This document shows positions 30,966-42,675 of a stretch of 47,662 bases of DNA, one piece after another. The DNA comes from Bifiguratus adelaidae (Eukaryota > Mucoromycota > Endogonomycetes > Endogonales). The translations under genes and the position numbers were made by a program. The stretch's first letter is position 1, and every line of letters begins with the position of its first letter. The stretch lies in assembly GCA_002261195.1 (NCBI GenBank), contig MVBO01000112.1, positions 1 through 47,662 on the forward strand, written 5' to 3'. Under the pieces are notes generated by a model. The model saw only the letters and a program-made list of their open reading frames with translations. It was not told where the DNA came from and did not search any database.

Positions 30966-33687
30966 ATGTCCACGGAACAGCAGAGACGTACTGTTCAGGA
31001 CAGTTTGACGCGATTGCGCGAGCTCTTTACTGATGCTTGCAAATCTTGGGACTTGCAAGTGCCTTCCATGGCGGATCCACTAGATCAAGAGAGTGCAAAC
31101 AGTAGGCAGAGAGCGCGCGTTCACGGGATCGTTCTGACTGTGCCATTGTAGGGCTCCATCCGTTTGGACCCGTCAACATTGACAAACTACGACAGGACAT
31201 TTCAGCGACGACAAAGTCGGTGAACCATATTCTTGAGGAATATGAAACGTCGGGTCTCGCAGACGCAGAGAAGATTGGACAGCCGGCCGACGCGGCTTTG
31301 CGAAAGTTTGTCACCTCTATCAAGGTCAGTCAACCTTTGATCTCTTCCCTTTGCCCGCTCATAGTGTTGCTAGGACGAAGCAAACATCTCACAGGCAGTA
31401 TCTCGATTTTCAAAAGCCATTCAGGATTGTCAGGATATCTCGCGAATGCCATCGGCATCGAAGGGCGATAGCATTGGCTTCGACAAGCGCTTGGACTTGC
31501 TTAGGAAGCTTGCAGAAGAGTTGGGGTAGGTGGTCACGGACAGATCAACTTGAATTCAGCACTCAAGGCGTTTAGATTGGCCACCTATGTGGATGCGTCT
31601 GGTGGAGAAGAGACGGGTATCACCACATTGACCCTGAGTGGTACAGTGATCGTCGTGGATGTACGTATCCAGAATGTACACTTCAATAGCGGGCTCACCC
31701 TTCTTTTTCTAGATCGATCTGCATCCCACGAGTGAAGCCTCCAAAATTAAGGTTCAATACGCCATTGAAGTGGATCAGGACCCAAGGGTATGTCTTCATT
31801 GAACGACACGGCTCATGCTCATTCTCTTCTTTACAGATTGACAAATTGTTGACAGAGAATCTGAAGCATCAAGATTATGAAGCATTGGGCAAAAATCTGA
31901 AGGCATTGGCTATAATTGATCGTTTCAACAAGACCTATAGTCCTGTGGATTTCTTCACGCTCCTACGCTTGCTGTCCAATGACTTCAAGACTATCTGCAG
32001 TCATGAATTGTGAGTTGAAGACTCGTCAAAAGGTCGCCATGACTGATACCACTCTAGAGAGGCAGCCATGGATGATCTGCAAAAGACATTATTGCAGGGT
32101 CACGGAATGCCGATGGCTCACTACAAGCGTCCAGGCCCGAACATCGCTTACTGGGGTTCGAAGGCAGACCTGGTGGACGTTGATTGGTTTTCGCTTCGAG
32201 AGGCTGTACAACTAGGTGAGTGTACGGCATGCAACATGTCTCCCCAACCACGGTCACTCAGCCTTCTTCAGGTGAATGTTCGATGGAGATGCCCAGACTA
32301 CATTGGATGTGGATCACAACCGAAGAGCAAACCAACGACATCGTCTTTTTACCCCCAGCACACAGCAGCTACCTGGTGCAGGCATCGGGAGGGGAGGATG
32401 TAGAACAGGCTGCCGAGTAAGTTATGGAAAGGACGTCCAAAGTGCAGTCAATTGACCTTTCCGTCGTTTTCCGAAGCCCTAATGTCGCAACTATTCAAGA
32501 ACTCATCTTTCCCCACTTCGTGATCGCTCAAAGATTTCATCAACCGTTACCTGGTGGCCCGAATACTGCGCCTGCCCGATTTGTTGCCTATCTAGATCCA
32601 CCCGTCATCGCCACCGCCGATATTGCACAGCAAATATCACTACTTGTTGGTCAGACGACAGACATGACTATTGATGGTAGGTGCGCAACAGATCAATTGG
32701 AATCTAAGCTGACAGTCTTGATAGATTCAACAGCCAAACACGACAATGAACAAGATACAGCCAAGGAACTGACATTGGAGGAACTTTACGTGAGTGTTGG
32801 TTTGCGCTGAAGAGACTCAGCTCTGACCACAGCTTATTGTGCGGTATGCTTGATTCAGATTTCTCACATTCATCGGCCAAAAGATAAAGCCAGCCTGCGG
32901 GACCTGCTGCGTCCAAATTCGTCATGGGTCAAGGTAATTTGAAAGAGACGACCGCTGAAGAGGAATTGAATACCCACCGCGCAGACATTTCCGGACGGAC
33001 TACCTGAACAACACTATTCCTTTATCGGCCATTGTCACGAGAATGTGCGGCAGATTGACCGCATACCCTTCCACCATCCTAGTCAATTATTTGGAGTGAT
33101 GCAGGTAAGAATAGAGTACAAATCGTTCACAAGTATATGGATTCATTGGCATTCAGTGTCTTCGGCAACAATTGTTGTATCAAACGTTGATACAGAGCTG
33201 CTTCAATCAAGAAACATACCCAATGTTGAATGCTACTACCATTACTTCTCATCCCAATCTGCTGCAATTTATACTCCACGGTAACATGCCTGGTGCAAGC
33301 GAACGTATCTCATTTTTCCGCATAGATCAAGATACCACATCTGCACACCCTTCCAAAGTCACGGTAGAGGTCGCGTCCAAAAATGCGCCAAATCAAATCA
33401 CCATCACTCTTATATATCCTGGTCCAAGTCTCCTTTTGCAATCCTTTGACATTCAAATCACACGCATGTCACCCATCCAACCGATCATTCACGTCTACCC
33501 AACCAAACTCTATCCGGACCAAGACAAACAGACCATGATTCAGCAGGTTTTCCATGAAGCCAAAATGACACAAGTACTCCAATTATCAGAAAGTATCCCC
33601 ATTCTCATTCGATGGCTGTGGAAACGCATGGAAGCCATGGATCCTGCACTCCTTCATCCCAACAAGCGAATGCGAATAAAAGATTAA
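30966..33687 (+). CDS. MED1: Mediator complex subunit 1
   Basis: Thirteen exons (30966-31101, 31152-31324, 31374-31525, 31576-31660, 31713-31787, 31837-32009, 32058-32215, 32272-32416, 32477-32676, 32725-32789, 32859-32933, 32985-33104, 33157-33687) give 695 residues. Diagnostic parts are EELGLATYVDASG, TTLTLSGTVIVVDIDLHPTS, DFFTLLRLLSNDFKTICSHE, an LxxLL-like SWVKTFPDG region, and LIQSCFNQETYPMLNATT. This is the Med1 family, a Mediator middle-module protein that links transcription factors to RNA polymerase II. A 60-bp intron (32417-32476) with acceptor TTTTCCGAAG restores frame; an acceptor 23 bp further on would break it. Head-to-head with WC-1. In fungi Med1 is variably conserved, so its presence is informative about the lineage. 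Confidence 0.85.
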
Positions 33688-33752
33688 CTGACCAATCAAA
33701 TTGCCGAATTTCCCGGATAGTAGATATGTCCTTGTGACCAAGAGAAACCATT

Positions 33753-36534
33753 ATGGATCAGTCGCAGTACCCAAAGATGGACTCAATGATCAAGGGCCGC
33801 ATACTCAACATTATTCATCGCATACCATACACATGTTACCTCAAGAACAGAGAGGGCCGGCTATACTCAACGCCGCAACGTACCGAAGAACTTGAACGAC
33901 TAACGATACCTACCTACCTTGGACCAAAGACCTTGTTTGAGAACGATGACTGGCGCATGACTCAACGGCGTGGACACTCGGCCTTGTACTCTGGCTTGCA
34001 GAGTCTTAGTGATGTTGCTGAGACGGTCATTGTGGGATGGTCTGGCGAACTTTTGCAGGATGAAACCGATGAACCAGTGCCTGAGGACGAGGTTAGCGAT
34101 CGGGAGAAAGCCAGCTTGCGACATGCGCTCCAGGAACGCGGTGTCGTTCCTATATTCTTGAAAGAAGAGGCAGCCATAGGTCACTATGAAGGATATTGCA
34201 AGTCGAGTAAGTGATGATTTTAGGGAGATGTACTGGTGCTAACGTGTCTATAAGTGTTATGGCCGTTATTACACTATGTGCAGTGGGATGATGCTACAGA
34301 TGGACGGATAGAGAAGAAGAAGTGGGAGCAATATGTTGTTGTCAACCAGATTTTCGCTGAAGCCGTCGCCAAAGAATACCGACCGGGTGACATTGGTAAG
34401 ATTAGATCTGGTGGCCACCCCAAGGGCAATTACTAAGATCTTGTAGTCTGTATTCACGATTACCATCTCCTCTTACTACCACAATTGCTACGCAAGCTCA
34501 TACCAAACATCGGCATCGGTCTGTTTATGCATGCCCCCTTTCCCAGTTCCGAAATATTTCGCAATCTACCGAGTATGGATATGCGCTGCATCCATTGACC
34601 GATGATATGCTCACACTAAACCTAGAACGTGGCGAGATCCTCAAGGGCATGCTTGGCTCCACCCTCATCGGCTTCCAAACATATTCCTATTCCAAACATT
34701 TCGTATCTTCATGTACGCGTGTGCTGGGTTACGAGTCTACTCCGGTGGGTGTCGATAACCAGGGGTTGACGGTAGCCATTGGAACGTTCCCTATCGGCAT
34801 CGATGATAAGAAGATTGGCCAGTGGTGCAAAGATCCTGCCGTCTTACCCAAGATGGCCGCCGTCAGGGAGTTGTATGCAGACAAATACATTATTGTCGGA
34901 AGGGACAAGCTGGATTTGTGGAAAGGTATCATAGAGAAGCTCTCGGCCTTTGAGAAGTTCCTCGCAGACTATCCGGAATGGCGCGGCAAGGTCGTTCTCA
35001 TTCAAGTCACCTCTCCTGCAACAACAGACACACCCAAAGTAGAAGGCAAGATCAGCGAGCTCGTGGCTCACATCAATGCCAGCTACGGTTCCCTCGAATT
35101 CAAGCCTGTGCATTACGTTCAACATCACATTGAAAGAGACGAATATTATGCCTTGCTCTCTGTAGCCGATATTGCCTTGATCACAAGTGTACGCGATGGC
35201 ATGAATACCACTAGTTTCGACTACGTCATCTGTCAGCAAGAAAAGAAAGGATCCCTCATTCTCTCAGAATTCACTGGAACAGCTGGCAATCTTGGAGGTG
35301 CGATACTGGTCAATCCTTGGGACCATAAGGTGAGTTGGGCATTCATCAAGACTGGACCGCATAATGACCAAGTCATCCCAGAGCACCGCCAACGCCATTC
35401 ATGATTGTCTCACCATGTCCGACGAGGAACGGATCTCTCGATATAACCACTTGCTATCCCATGTCACCACCTACAACGCCCGATACTGGGCACACTCATT
35501 CGTCAAACAGCTTGTTCAACAGATCCGACTATTGGAGGAGGAGAGCAACCCAACACCACTACTAGACATTGACAAGATGCTAACTCAATGGAAGGAGGCC
35601 AAGCGGCGCATACTATTTTTTGATTATGATGTAGGTTGCCCTCTCTTACTGGCTTCCTCTGGATGCTTATCTCCACATAGGGCACCCTCACTGCAATTCG
35701 AAAACAACCCATGGCCGCGATTCCTCCACCTGAAATGCTAAAGTATCTACAAATGCTTTGCCATGATCCTCAAAATACAGTTTGGGTCATCTCGGGCAGA
35801 GATCAAGGGGTATGTCTAGCAATGTTGAAGTCATCCAAACTAATTCGGGTTGCAGGCATTGGAAGGCTGGCTGGGTAAAGTCAATGGCCTTGGCCTAAGT
35901 GCTGAACATGGGTGCTTCCTGAAGCAGCCCGATACCGCTAAATGGGTCAACCTTACAGAGTCAATGGACATGGGATGGAAGAACGATGTTATTGAAATCT
36001 TTACGTATTACACTGAGCGAACGCAAGGAAGTTTTATTGAGCACAAGCGAAGCTCCATAACCTGGCATTATCGCATGGCTGATCCTGAATATGGGTAAGT
36101 TGAGCACCTTCCGTCTTGCTATAAACGCCAACTCTTTGTTCCTCAGGTCGTTCCAAGCCAAGGAATGTCAGAATCATTTGGAGAATGCCATCTTGTCAAA
36201 ACTTCCGGTGGAAATCTTGGTCGGCAAGAAGAATCTCGAAGTGCGGCCAACCATGGTCAACAAGGGTGAAATCGTAAAAAGGCTCATGGCGGCGCATGAA
36301 GGTGCGGATTTCATTCTGTGTGCTGGTGATGACAAGACCGATGAGGATATGTTTTTGGCCCTTAAAGGACGAAGCATTCCCTTTGGAAACGACGATCACT
36401 GCTTTAGTGTATCGGTAGGTCCTTCTGACAAGAAGACCTTGGCGAATTGGCACGTACCCACCCCGGAGGATATCGTCAAAGTGCTCGGAGTCCTTTCGGG
36501 CAGTCTTCCCTTGAATGGTCAAGACAAATTGTAA
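33753..36534 (+). CDS. TPS2: Trehalose-6-phosphate phosphatase (TPS-TPP fusion, Tps2 type)
   Basis: Exons 33753-34206, 34255-34395, 34447-34572, 34626-35329, 35382-35630, 35681-35809, 35856-36094 and 36147-36534 give 809 residues. The first two thirds are a GT20 trehalose-phosphate synthase-like domain: VLWPLLHY region, VCIHDYHLLLLPQLLRK, HAPFPSSEIFRNLP, and DGMNTTSFDYVICQQEKKGS. The last third is a HAD phosphatase with FFDYDGTLTAIRKQP (split by the intron 35631-35680), WVISGRDQ and CAGDDKTDEDMFLAL. The intact DxDGT motif argues for active phosphatase, which releases trehalose. In the synthase part the site that is D-R-L-D in active Tps1 reads DKLDLWKG, so catalysis of the first step is doubtful, as in yeast Tps2. 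Trehalose is a stress protectant and spore reserve. Confidence 0.92.
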
Positions 36535-36672
36535 TAGAAAAGAGTCTATATTTATGCAAAGCATGTGTCCATTAGAGGCGTTGCGCTGTTCAATAAGAGT
36601 TTTCTGATTCATTCTACACTTGACTATGATACAAAAAGGGTATAATGCGCACCTATAAGCCGAAATTTTGTA

Positions 36673-37149
36673 TCATTGTAGCAAGAGTAGGGCGACCAAA
36701 AGAAGCATCATCCGTCCTATAAGTGTCTTTACAACCCCTCGGGATGCCCTTGATAGCGCCGAAACTCCGCCAACATTGATCGGCTGAGCCGTCACCAGCG
36801 TAGGCGTTCCGCTTGATCTATACGTGACCGACAAAACAATCCAGTACTGACCATTAGCGATATTGGATGGAATCGTCCATGATTCCTGACTGGATGTATC
36901 AATACTAGCACTATTATCAATGGAATCCTGGTAATATCCGGCGTTCGTCGTACTTGAAGATGTCGGCGCATTGTTCCAAAAAGCCAGAGTCACTTTCTGA
37001 ATGGCATTGATGTTGCTGAGGTTATAGGCGATGTTGACGGTTTGCCCCGGCTGATAGAACGAACCCGCTTGAGGACTCGTAATCGATGCATCCGACAGAT
37101 TCTGCGCCAATGCAAGAGGCAAGAGAATCAGCAACAGAAGAATGCGCAT
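36673..37149 (-). CDS. Secreted GPI-anchored Ser/Thr-rich wall protein (Kre9/Knh1-like domain)
   Basis: A single exon of 158 codons. A clear signal peptide (MRILLLLILLPLALA) precedes ITSPQAGSFYQPGQTVNIAY, the start typical of the small beta-sandwich domain found in fungal Kre9/Knh1-like, GPI-anchored Ser/Thr-rich proteins. The middle is rich in Ser, Thr and Asn with NNAPTSSSTTNAG and NGQYWIVLSVTYRSSG. The end (GRMMLLLVALLLLQ) is a hydrophobic GPI-attachment tail. It is probably displayed on the plasma membrane or wall; role in glucan assembly is only inferred from the family. Divergent from TUP1. Confidence 0.82.
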   Translation of the reverse strand: MRILLLLILLPLALAQNLSDASITSPQAGSFYQPGQTVNIAYNLSNINAIQKVTLAFWNNAPTSSSTTNAGYYQDSIDNSASIDTSSQESWTIPSNIANGQYWIVLSVTYRSSGTPTLVTAQPINVGGVSALSRASRGVVKTLIGRMMLLLVALLLLQ

Positions 37150-37489
37150 TGTGTCAAGGACAGGATTAAAAAGTGAGAGAGAAGGAGAAAAGGAGAGAGA
37201 CGCGAACCTTTGTTTTGACAATGCTCTACCATTCGCCAAACCAGGAAATCATTCTTCCGACGTCATCATCTGACCCCATTTCTCGGGAGCCCCCTTTTGC
37301 TTTTTTCTCGCTTTTCATTGCACGCCGCGTGTCATCCCCTCGCTTCTGGTGTGGCCATCGGTGGTCTGCCCTTGTGAGAATCGCGTTTTTTGTGTTTAGG
37401 TGGGCGTTTCTTAGTGGATATAATTGACTCTAGCGGCATACTGCCCGAGGTTGGCAACATGACTAATGCTTCGACAGGGTGTGTATACG
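37150..37489. promoter_or_regulatory. Divergent region between the GPI-protein gene and TUP1
   Basis: 340 bp without a supported gene. It should carry both promoters and the long TUP1 leader. A plus-strand ATG at 37466, in frame with the chosen TUP1 start at 37490, could add eight residues. Confidence 0.45.
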
Positions 37490-39695
37490 ATGTCGGTTTA
37501 CAATCATCGGTCGAACATGGTTCCTGTTCCTCAGCCCAACCGGGTTGGGGAACTTATGGATGCCGTGAGGGCAGAGTTCGACACAGTGAATCAGGAAGCT
37601 TCCATGTTCAAGATGCAGCGTGATGATTGTGAGCACAAGAGTAAGTGGTTCATTGAGACGATGCGTTGGCTTATTCCATTCCAGTCAATGCGCAAATCCA
37701 AGAGATGAACGCGTTTCAACAAAATTTGTATGAACTTGAGCGAACCCAACAGACGATAAAGAAACAGTAGGTGTTGCAATAGACAGCCGAGCGTTTTATG
37801 CTTACATGGCCCAGATATGAGGATGAAATCAATCGGTTGCGAGCAGAACTTGACCGTGTACGCAGCGGACATCCCAGTATGCCAACACCTGGAGGACCGA
37901 ATCCGGCTGCCTCAGCACCTCCACCCAACATCGGGCACGGTCCTTCAAACTTATTTGGAGGAATTATCAATAATGCGCAAGGAGGACCTCCGGGACTCGT
38001 TGCTCCCACGCAGATGATGGATCCGTCACAGCAACCACCCACTCAACATCCCTATGGCGGCCCTAATGGTCCTCCGCCTCAGGCTTCCGGTCCAGGCGGT
38101 CCGAGCACACCTTACATGAATGGCGCAGGAGGACCCCCGCCAGGATCGACCCAAGCACCTCCGGGACAACCGCCGAACGTACCACACTCATCTTCTAAAC
38201 GTATACGTGAGATGGAAGGACCACAAGGTAGCCAAGGCATGTATGGAGGTGCCGGAGCTCCTGCACAAGGTAGATGAGACGATAGTTCGGTCAATGGCAT
38301 GCTCAAATCTGTCCTAGCTTATCCATACGGACGACAAAACGCTCCAGGTACACCGAATTCACAGGCTGCTCCTCTGCCTTCCATGGATCAAGGAGGACCA
38401 AATGGTCCGGCGGGCGGTAAGTGTTGTTTAAGGTGTAAGAGCCTAAGCTAATGTGGCATAGGTTATCAAGGTCCTAGTCCATCCCTCAACGAAGTCGACC
38501 CTGATAATGTCCCGTCTAGTCTCAAGACGGTCGGAGAGGATTGGTTTGCCATGTGAGTACGAAAATTGCCCCTTTGCCGAATTGTTCTCTGATCCGCTAT
38601 GCAGTTTCAACAACAAAGTCCAACGATCCTTAAAGGTGGATTTGATTCATACCCTTGATCACCAAAGCGTCGTATGTTGCGTAAAATTTAGCGCTGATGG
38701 CAAGTATTTGGCTGCCGGTTGCAATCGCTCCACACACATTTACGATGTCCAAAATGCCGCCAAAATTTGGTAGGTAACTTGGTCGCCTCGCATCTACACG
38801 TGGCTAATGTGATTTCAGCGTACTGGAGGACAATGAGGCTGGAAAGGATGGAGATCTTTACATTCGTTCCGTGTGTTTTAGCCCAGATGGAAAATACCTG
38901 GCTACAGGTGCAGAAGACAAACAGATCCGCATATGGGACATCAAAACCAAGCGTATCCGACATTTCTTTAGTGGACACGATCAAGACATTTATTCACTGG
39001 ATTTCAGTCGGGATGGCCGCATCATCGTCTCAGGCTCTGGCGATCGTACTGCCCGAATATGGTGCATGGAGACCCTAAAGTGTCTATACGTACTGCGCAT
39101 CCAAGACATGGAATTCAAGGATCCCGGTGTCACGAGCGTAGCCATCTCACCTGATAGCCGTTTTGTCGCTGCAGGTTCACTAGACAAAATGGTTCGAGTG
39201 TGGGATACCACTAATGGTCAGCTGCTCGAGCGTTTGGAAGGTCACAAGGACAGTGTCTACTCCGTTGCGTTCATGCCTGATGGCAAGACACTGGTGAGCG
39301 GTAGTTTGGATAAGACCTTGAAGTTGTGGCAGTTGGGTACTGGCAGTGATCGTGGCATGCATCGGGATGGCGATCGCAACAAAGCATGCAAGCAAACATT
39401 CACCGGCCACAAAGACTTTGTCCTCTCGGTGGCCACCACTCCAGACGGCAATTGGGTCGTCTCTGGCTCTAAAGACAGAAGTGTACAGTTTTGGGATCCC
39501 CGCACTGGGTTGGTACAATTTACATTGCAAGGTCACAAAAATTCAGGTGAGTTCTCAATCCCGATTACATGTCACCTCTAAGCAGTGCGCGTCACAGTCA
39601 TCTCCGTAGCCATCAGTCCGAACGGACGTCCACTGTTCGCTACCGGCTCTGGCGACAATCGGGCAAGGATCTGGAGTTATGACAGCTATGTGTAA
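37490..39695 (+). CDS. TUP1: Tup1-type WD40 transcriptional corepressor
   Basis: Exons 37490-37640, 37685-37766, 37815-38269, 38318-38416, 38462-38552, 38605-38769, 38819-39546 and 39598-39695 give 622 residues. The N-terminus [20 protein letters not shown] and the following coiled coil ([20 protein letters not shown]) is the tetramerisation and Cyc8-binding region. A Pro/Gly/Gln-rich linker follows, then the conserved [15 protein letters not shown]-type segment and a seven-bladed propeller: [114 protein letters not shown] and [20 protein letters not shown]. Tup1 with Cyc8/Ssn6 is recruited by DNA-binding repressors. It starts at 37490 by similarity; 37466 is an in-frame alternative. Confidence 0.94.
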
Positions 39696-39834
39696 CCCAT
39701 TCCGTATCCTTGTTCATTTCGCCTTTTTGCACAGAAGGCATTGTGTGGTTGCATTATTGTTGGGTTGTACCGTTTCTTTCTGCCTCTTTACAATACAAGC
39801 ATCTATGTTACAATGGTATGATGTACACAATCCC

Positions 39835-40197
39835 TTAAGCATTCTCCATCGGTAAAGCCTCCCACGCTTTTTGAAGCTTGTTCATCTTCGTGCCAATCTT
39901 TGTCCGCACCTGCTCTGCCTCCTTGCCTGACTTGGCCAATAGAACCGAATACGCCTCCAAGCACTCCCTCACCGCCTCATCCGCCGTCATTTTATCTTCA
40001 TGATAATACACGGATCCTTGTGATTCCTGAGCATACACTAGCTCATCTTTGGCGGCCATGTACAAGGCAGTAATGCGTTCGATTTCTTGGGTGACGTTGA
40101 GGGGGTGAGGTGTGGCATTGATACAACGCGGGGATCTTGGAATCATGGGTTTAGGTGTGAGTGATAGTGATAATGAAGGCATAGCGTATCGAAGCAT
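39835..40197 (-). CDS. Small conserved helical protein of unknown function
   Basis: One exon of 120 codons from the first ATG; two later in-frame ATGs (the nearer at about 40179) are equally possible starts. The conserved-looking part is TQEIERITALYMAAKDELVY and GSVYYHEDKMTADEAVRECL, then a basic amphipathic helix ending LQKAWEALP. It is helical with no signal peptide, membrane segment or enzyme motif. I have seen similar small fungal proteins with an AAKDEL...GSVYY pattern but know no function. Overlap with other ORFs is absent and the codon use looks coding. It converges on TUP1, about 140 bp away. Confidence 0.65.
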   Translation of the reverse strand: MLRYAMPSLSLSLTPKPMIPRSPRCINATPHPLNVTQEIERITALYMAAKDELVYAQESQGSVYYHEDKMTADEAVRECLEAYSVLLAKSGKEAEQVRTKIGTKMNKLQKAWEALPMENA

Positions 40198-40461
40198 GAT
40201 CAAAACCAAAGAAATGCAGATCCATTATACATGTCGGCGAAGTCCCGTGACCGGAGTTTTACTCGGTCGTCCCTTCCTCTTAATTTGGAAATTAGTCGGC
40301 GCCTCTCCTAATGCGGCTGTTTCAGCAAATTTATAATTTTTGTTTTTCCCAATTTTTAAAAGATACCATTCGTTCATTTGTGCCCTGCTTCTGTCTCGGG
40401 ATGGTGACTAATTTCCAAATGGGGATTGGGGCAAGGGTTCTTTTGTGACGTAGGGTTCACG

Positions 40462-41661
40462 TTACAACTGATTGCATAGAGAAGCTGAGGTCCGACGCCG
40501 TTTATCGGTCAATTGGCGGACACGATTCACGACACAAGAGAATCTATCACTGCGTGGTCTTGGGGAGAGCGGTTGACGGGTAGGAAGGGGTGACAGACTA
40601 GTGTCAATGACGGGTGCTCCAAAATAGGCGAAGATGGAACCTTCTATACTGGGATGTGGGGATGGCTGCGGGGAAGGGGTAGTGAGGCAGTGACGGTCGA
40701 CGACTTCTTGAATGGATGTATCTCTTTCTGGTTCTAAAGGGGCAATGAGTGTTCTGCGGTTGTCTCCTCTGCGGAAATCGCTTCCAAAGGTGCCATCAGT
40801 GGCCAGGCACTGCGGTAGGGCTTCTTCGGGGCTGTCACTTTGATAGTCGCTAAACACCTTGTCATGCTCTTCTCCTTCTTCTTCCTCTTCGGCCACACTG
40901 GCGTCCAGATCGGAATAGGTGCGGCACATTGGACATTGAAATCCGGGGTAAGGGCCTCCCATAAGGAACGGTCTGAGACATTTAAAATGAAACATGTGTG
41001 AGCAGGGGGAGAGAAAGACGGCTTGACGGGGCAGTATGGCATACAGGCATATCGAACAGACCTCCTCCACGACTTTCCGGCAGGCCTTGGATATCTGATC
41101 CTTTTGATCCGCTAGCGATTGTAAACGGTCTAGTGCACATTGCCTACCCGTCATGATGAGTTGAGGCTTTCCATGATCATTCCATAATAGCACTCACCCA
41201 TGACCTGCTGATATCGCCGTCTCAGAGTGATTCAGCTCTACACGCATCTTGACACACCGAAATACGTCTTCGCATCCACCCTGAAAATCACATCCCAGCT
41301 GCAAAATGTCCCCCTCGTGGAGTTCGAAAGGCGTGGACTCCTGATTGGGTCCAGAAAGTCGCATATGATTGAGAAATGTCCCCGATGATGATCCCGTATC
41401 CTTGATGAACACCTAGCCCTCATCAGTAACCATCAATCCGCATGCTTGACTTACCTTGTCGTCGCGTGTCCATATCTCTGCATGCGACCTCGATACAACC
41501 TTGCTCTTGAAGGTAATGTTTTCCATATTCACCCGTTCAGTATACCTACCCACTTTAATGACTTTGCCATGGGGTATAGAGCGACGAATGACGGCAAAAT
41601 GGAAGGATTGATAGGATTGCCAATCGATATGTGGAATTAGGCGGATTTGTGGGACACTCAT
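40462..41661 (-). CDS. FHA-RING E3 ubiquitin ligase (Dma1/CHFR/RNF8 type)
   Basis: Exons 41661-41455, 41412-41198 and 41143-40462 give 367 residues. The FHA domain has VIKVGRYTERVN, SRSHAEIWTRDDK, then DTGSSSGTFLNHMRLSG and HEGDILQLGCDFQGG. The RING finger reads CSICLYAILPRQAVFLSPCS with HMFHFKCLRPF and CPMC. The order FHA then RING matches fission-yeast Dma1, budding-yeast Dma1/2 and animal CHFR/RNF8, which delay mitotic exit or act at damaged DNA by recognising phosphothreonine (Ser-Arg-Ser-His core of FHA is intact). The C-terminal 120 residues are Ser/Pro-rich and disordered with acidic runs. Upstream 41662-42026 lies before the Yop1 stop. Confidence 0.9.
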
Positions 41662-42026
41662 GGTAAGAATTGCCAGATCAATGGAGGCGAAAAGATGCCT
41701 TGATGACCTTGCTAGTCATTCACGCAAGGCAGGGGGATAGTTTTATAACGTGGCAGAGGGGATAGAGTGTGCACAATAGGACGAAAGGCGATACCGCGAG
41801 AGGATGTTGGGGGTAACTCTCTCTCCCTTCCAATTGCCATATTTGGACAGAACCTTCAACATCCGCGTGATAACCAAACACGTTGGACCATCTTGAAACG
41901 GGTTATTTAGCTGGTAAAACAAGGATGGGAGTCGACTTAAAATGTTCCGAGAGTGCCATTTACCAAATTCCGGAGGCATACCACTTGTGGAATGCAACGC
42001 ATAGATCACCTGCACGGTGCTTTGAT
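41662..42026. other. Intergenic stretch between the FHA-RING and Yop1 genes
   Basis: 365 bp with no supported gene. A minus-strand open frame of 90 codons crosses it without any recognisable domain or ATG-based support. It should contain the Yop1 3' UTR and the FHA-RING promoter. Confidence 0.45.
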
Positions 42027-42675
42027 TTATTGTGTAAACTTGTTGAACTGTGCTTTCATGCTATTCTCTGCGGCATCTATTCCAGGCTTGGCCATCAAGA
42101 GCTGAGGTCGTAGAATACGTTGATAAAGCACTTGAGCTCCCTAAACCTTGTTAGACGCCGTCGTCGCACTACCCACTTGAACTCACTTGGAATTGCGGAA
42201 GGAATAGCCAAAGGATAAAAGCAAGTTTAGCCGTGTAATAAAACGGGAAGAAGGAAACGAGACGATCGGAAAAGTACTCCAAAGTGGACAGGAAGCCAAA
42301 GACAGTCCAGTACGTCAACCACTGTGTATCGTCGTCCTTTTGAGGTGATTCGATGGCTTGGAACGATTTGATCGCTAAGGTCCCTTAGAAGACTGAATCG
42401 ACGGGACGTGTTGACTACTTACCAGGATAGACCCATCCGATCAAGTTGGTGACGAGTCCGGCCGCAAAGTTGGAAAAGACCATGATCACAACGAGAAAGA
42501 ATACGGTCATGAATAGACTCGTCTTGGGGATACCTGTACGTCTCTCAAACTCGTTGAAAAAGGCGTGGTTGGAAAGGTGGTTATCCAAGGTTTGATTGTA
42601 AAAGCTCATTTGGTTCACCAAAGGCTGGAAAGTTGGAGGTACATTGTTGGCCGAGGCGGGCGGAGGTCCAGACAT
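42027..42675 (-). CDS. YOP1: Yop1/REEP (TB2/DP1/HVA22) ER-shaping protein
   Basis: Exons 42675-42423, 42374-42187 and 42140-42027 give 184 residues. After a Pro-rich leader, the family core reads LVTNLIGWVYPAIKSFQAIE, SPQKDDDTQWLTYWTVFGFL, then SFFPFYYTAKLAFILWLFLP and GAQVLYQRILRPQL. These form the two hairpin membrane segments that curve the ER and bind reticulons. The intron boundary 42375-42422 was chosen because it aligns Y-P-A..KAIES with the family; a nearer acceptor would leave a 39-bp intron and extra residues. C-terminal amphipathic helix present (ENSMKAQFNKFTQ). Confidence 0.9.

Noticed and set aside
32500-32676. Acceptor at 32499 for the ninth MED1 exon
   Set aside because: It puts the downstream exon out of frame; the acceptor at 32476 keeps the frame and total length divisible by three.
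41743-42015. Minus-strand 90-codon frame between Yop1 and the FHA-RING gene
   Set aside because: No domain, lies in the expected 3' UTR of Yop1, and begins without supporting context.
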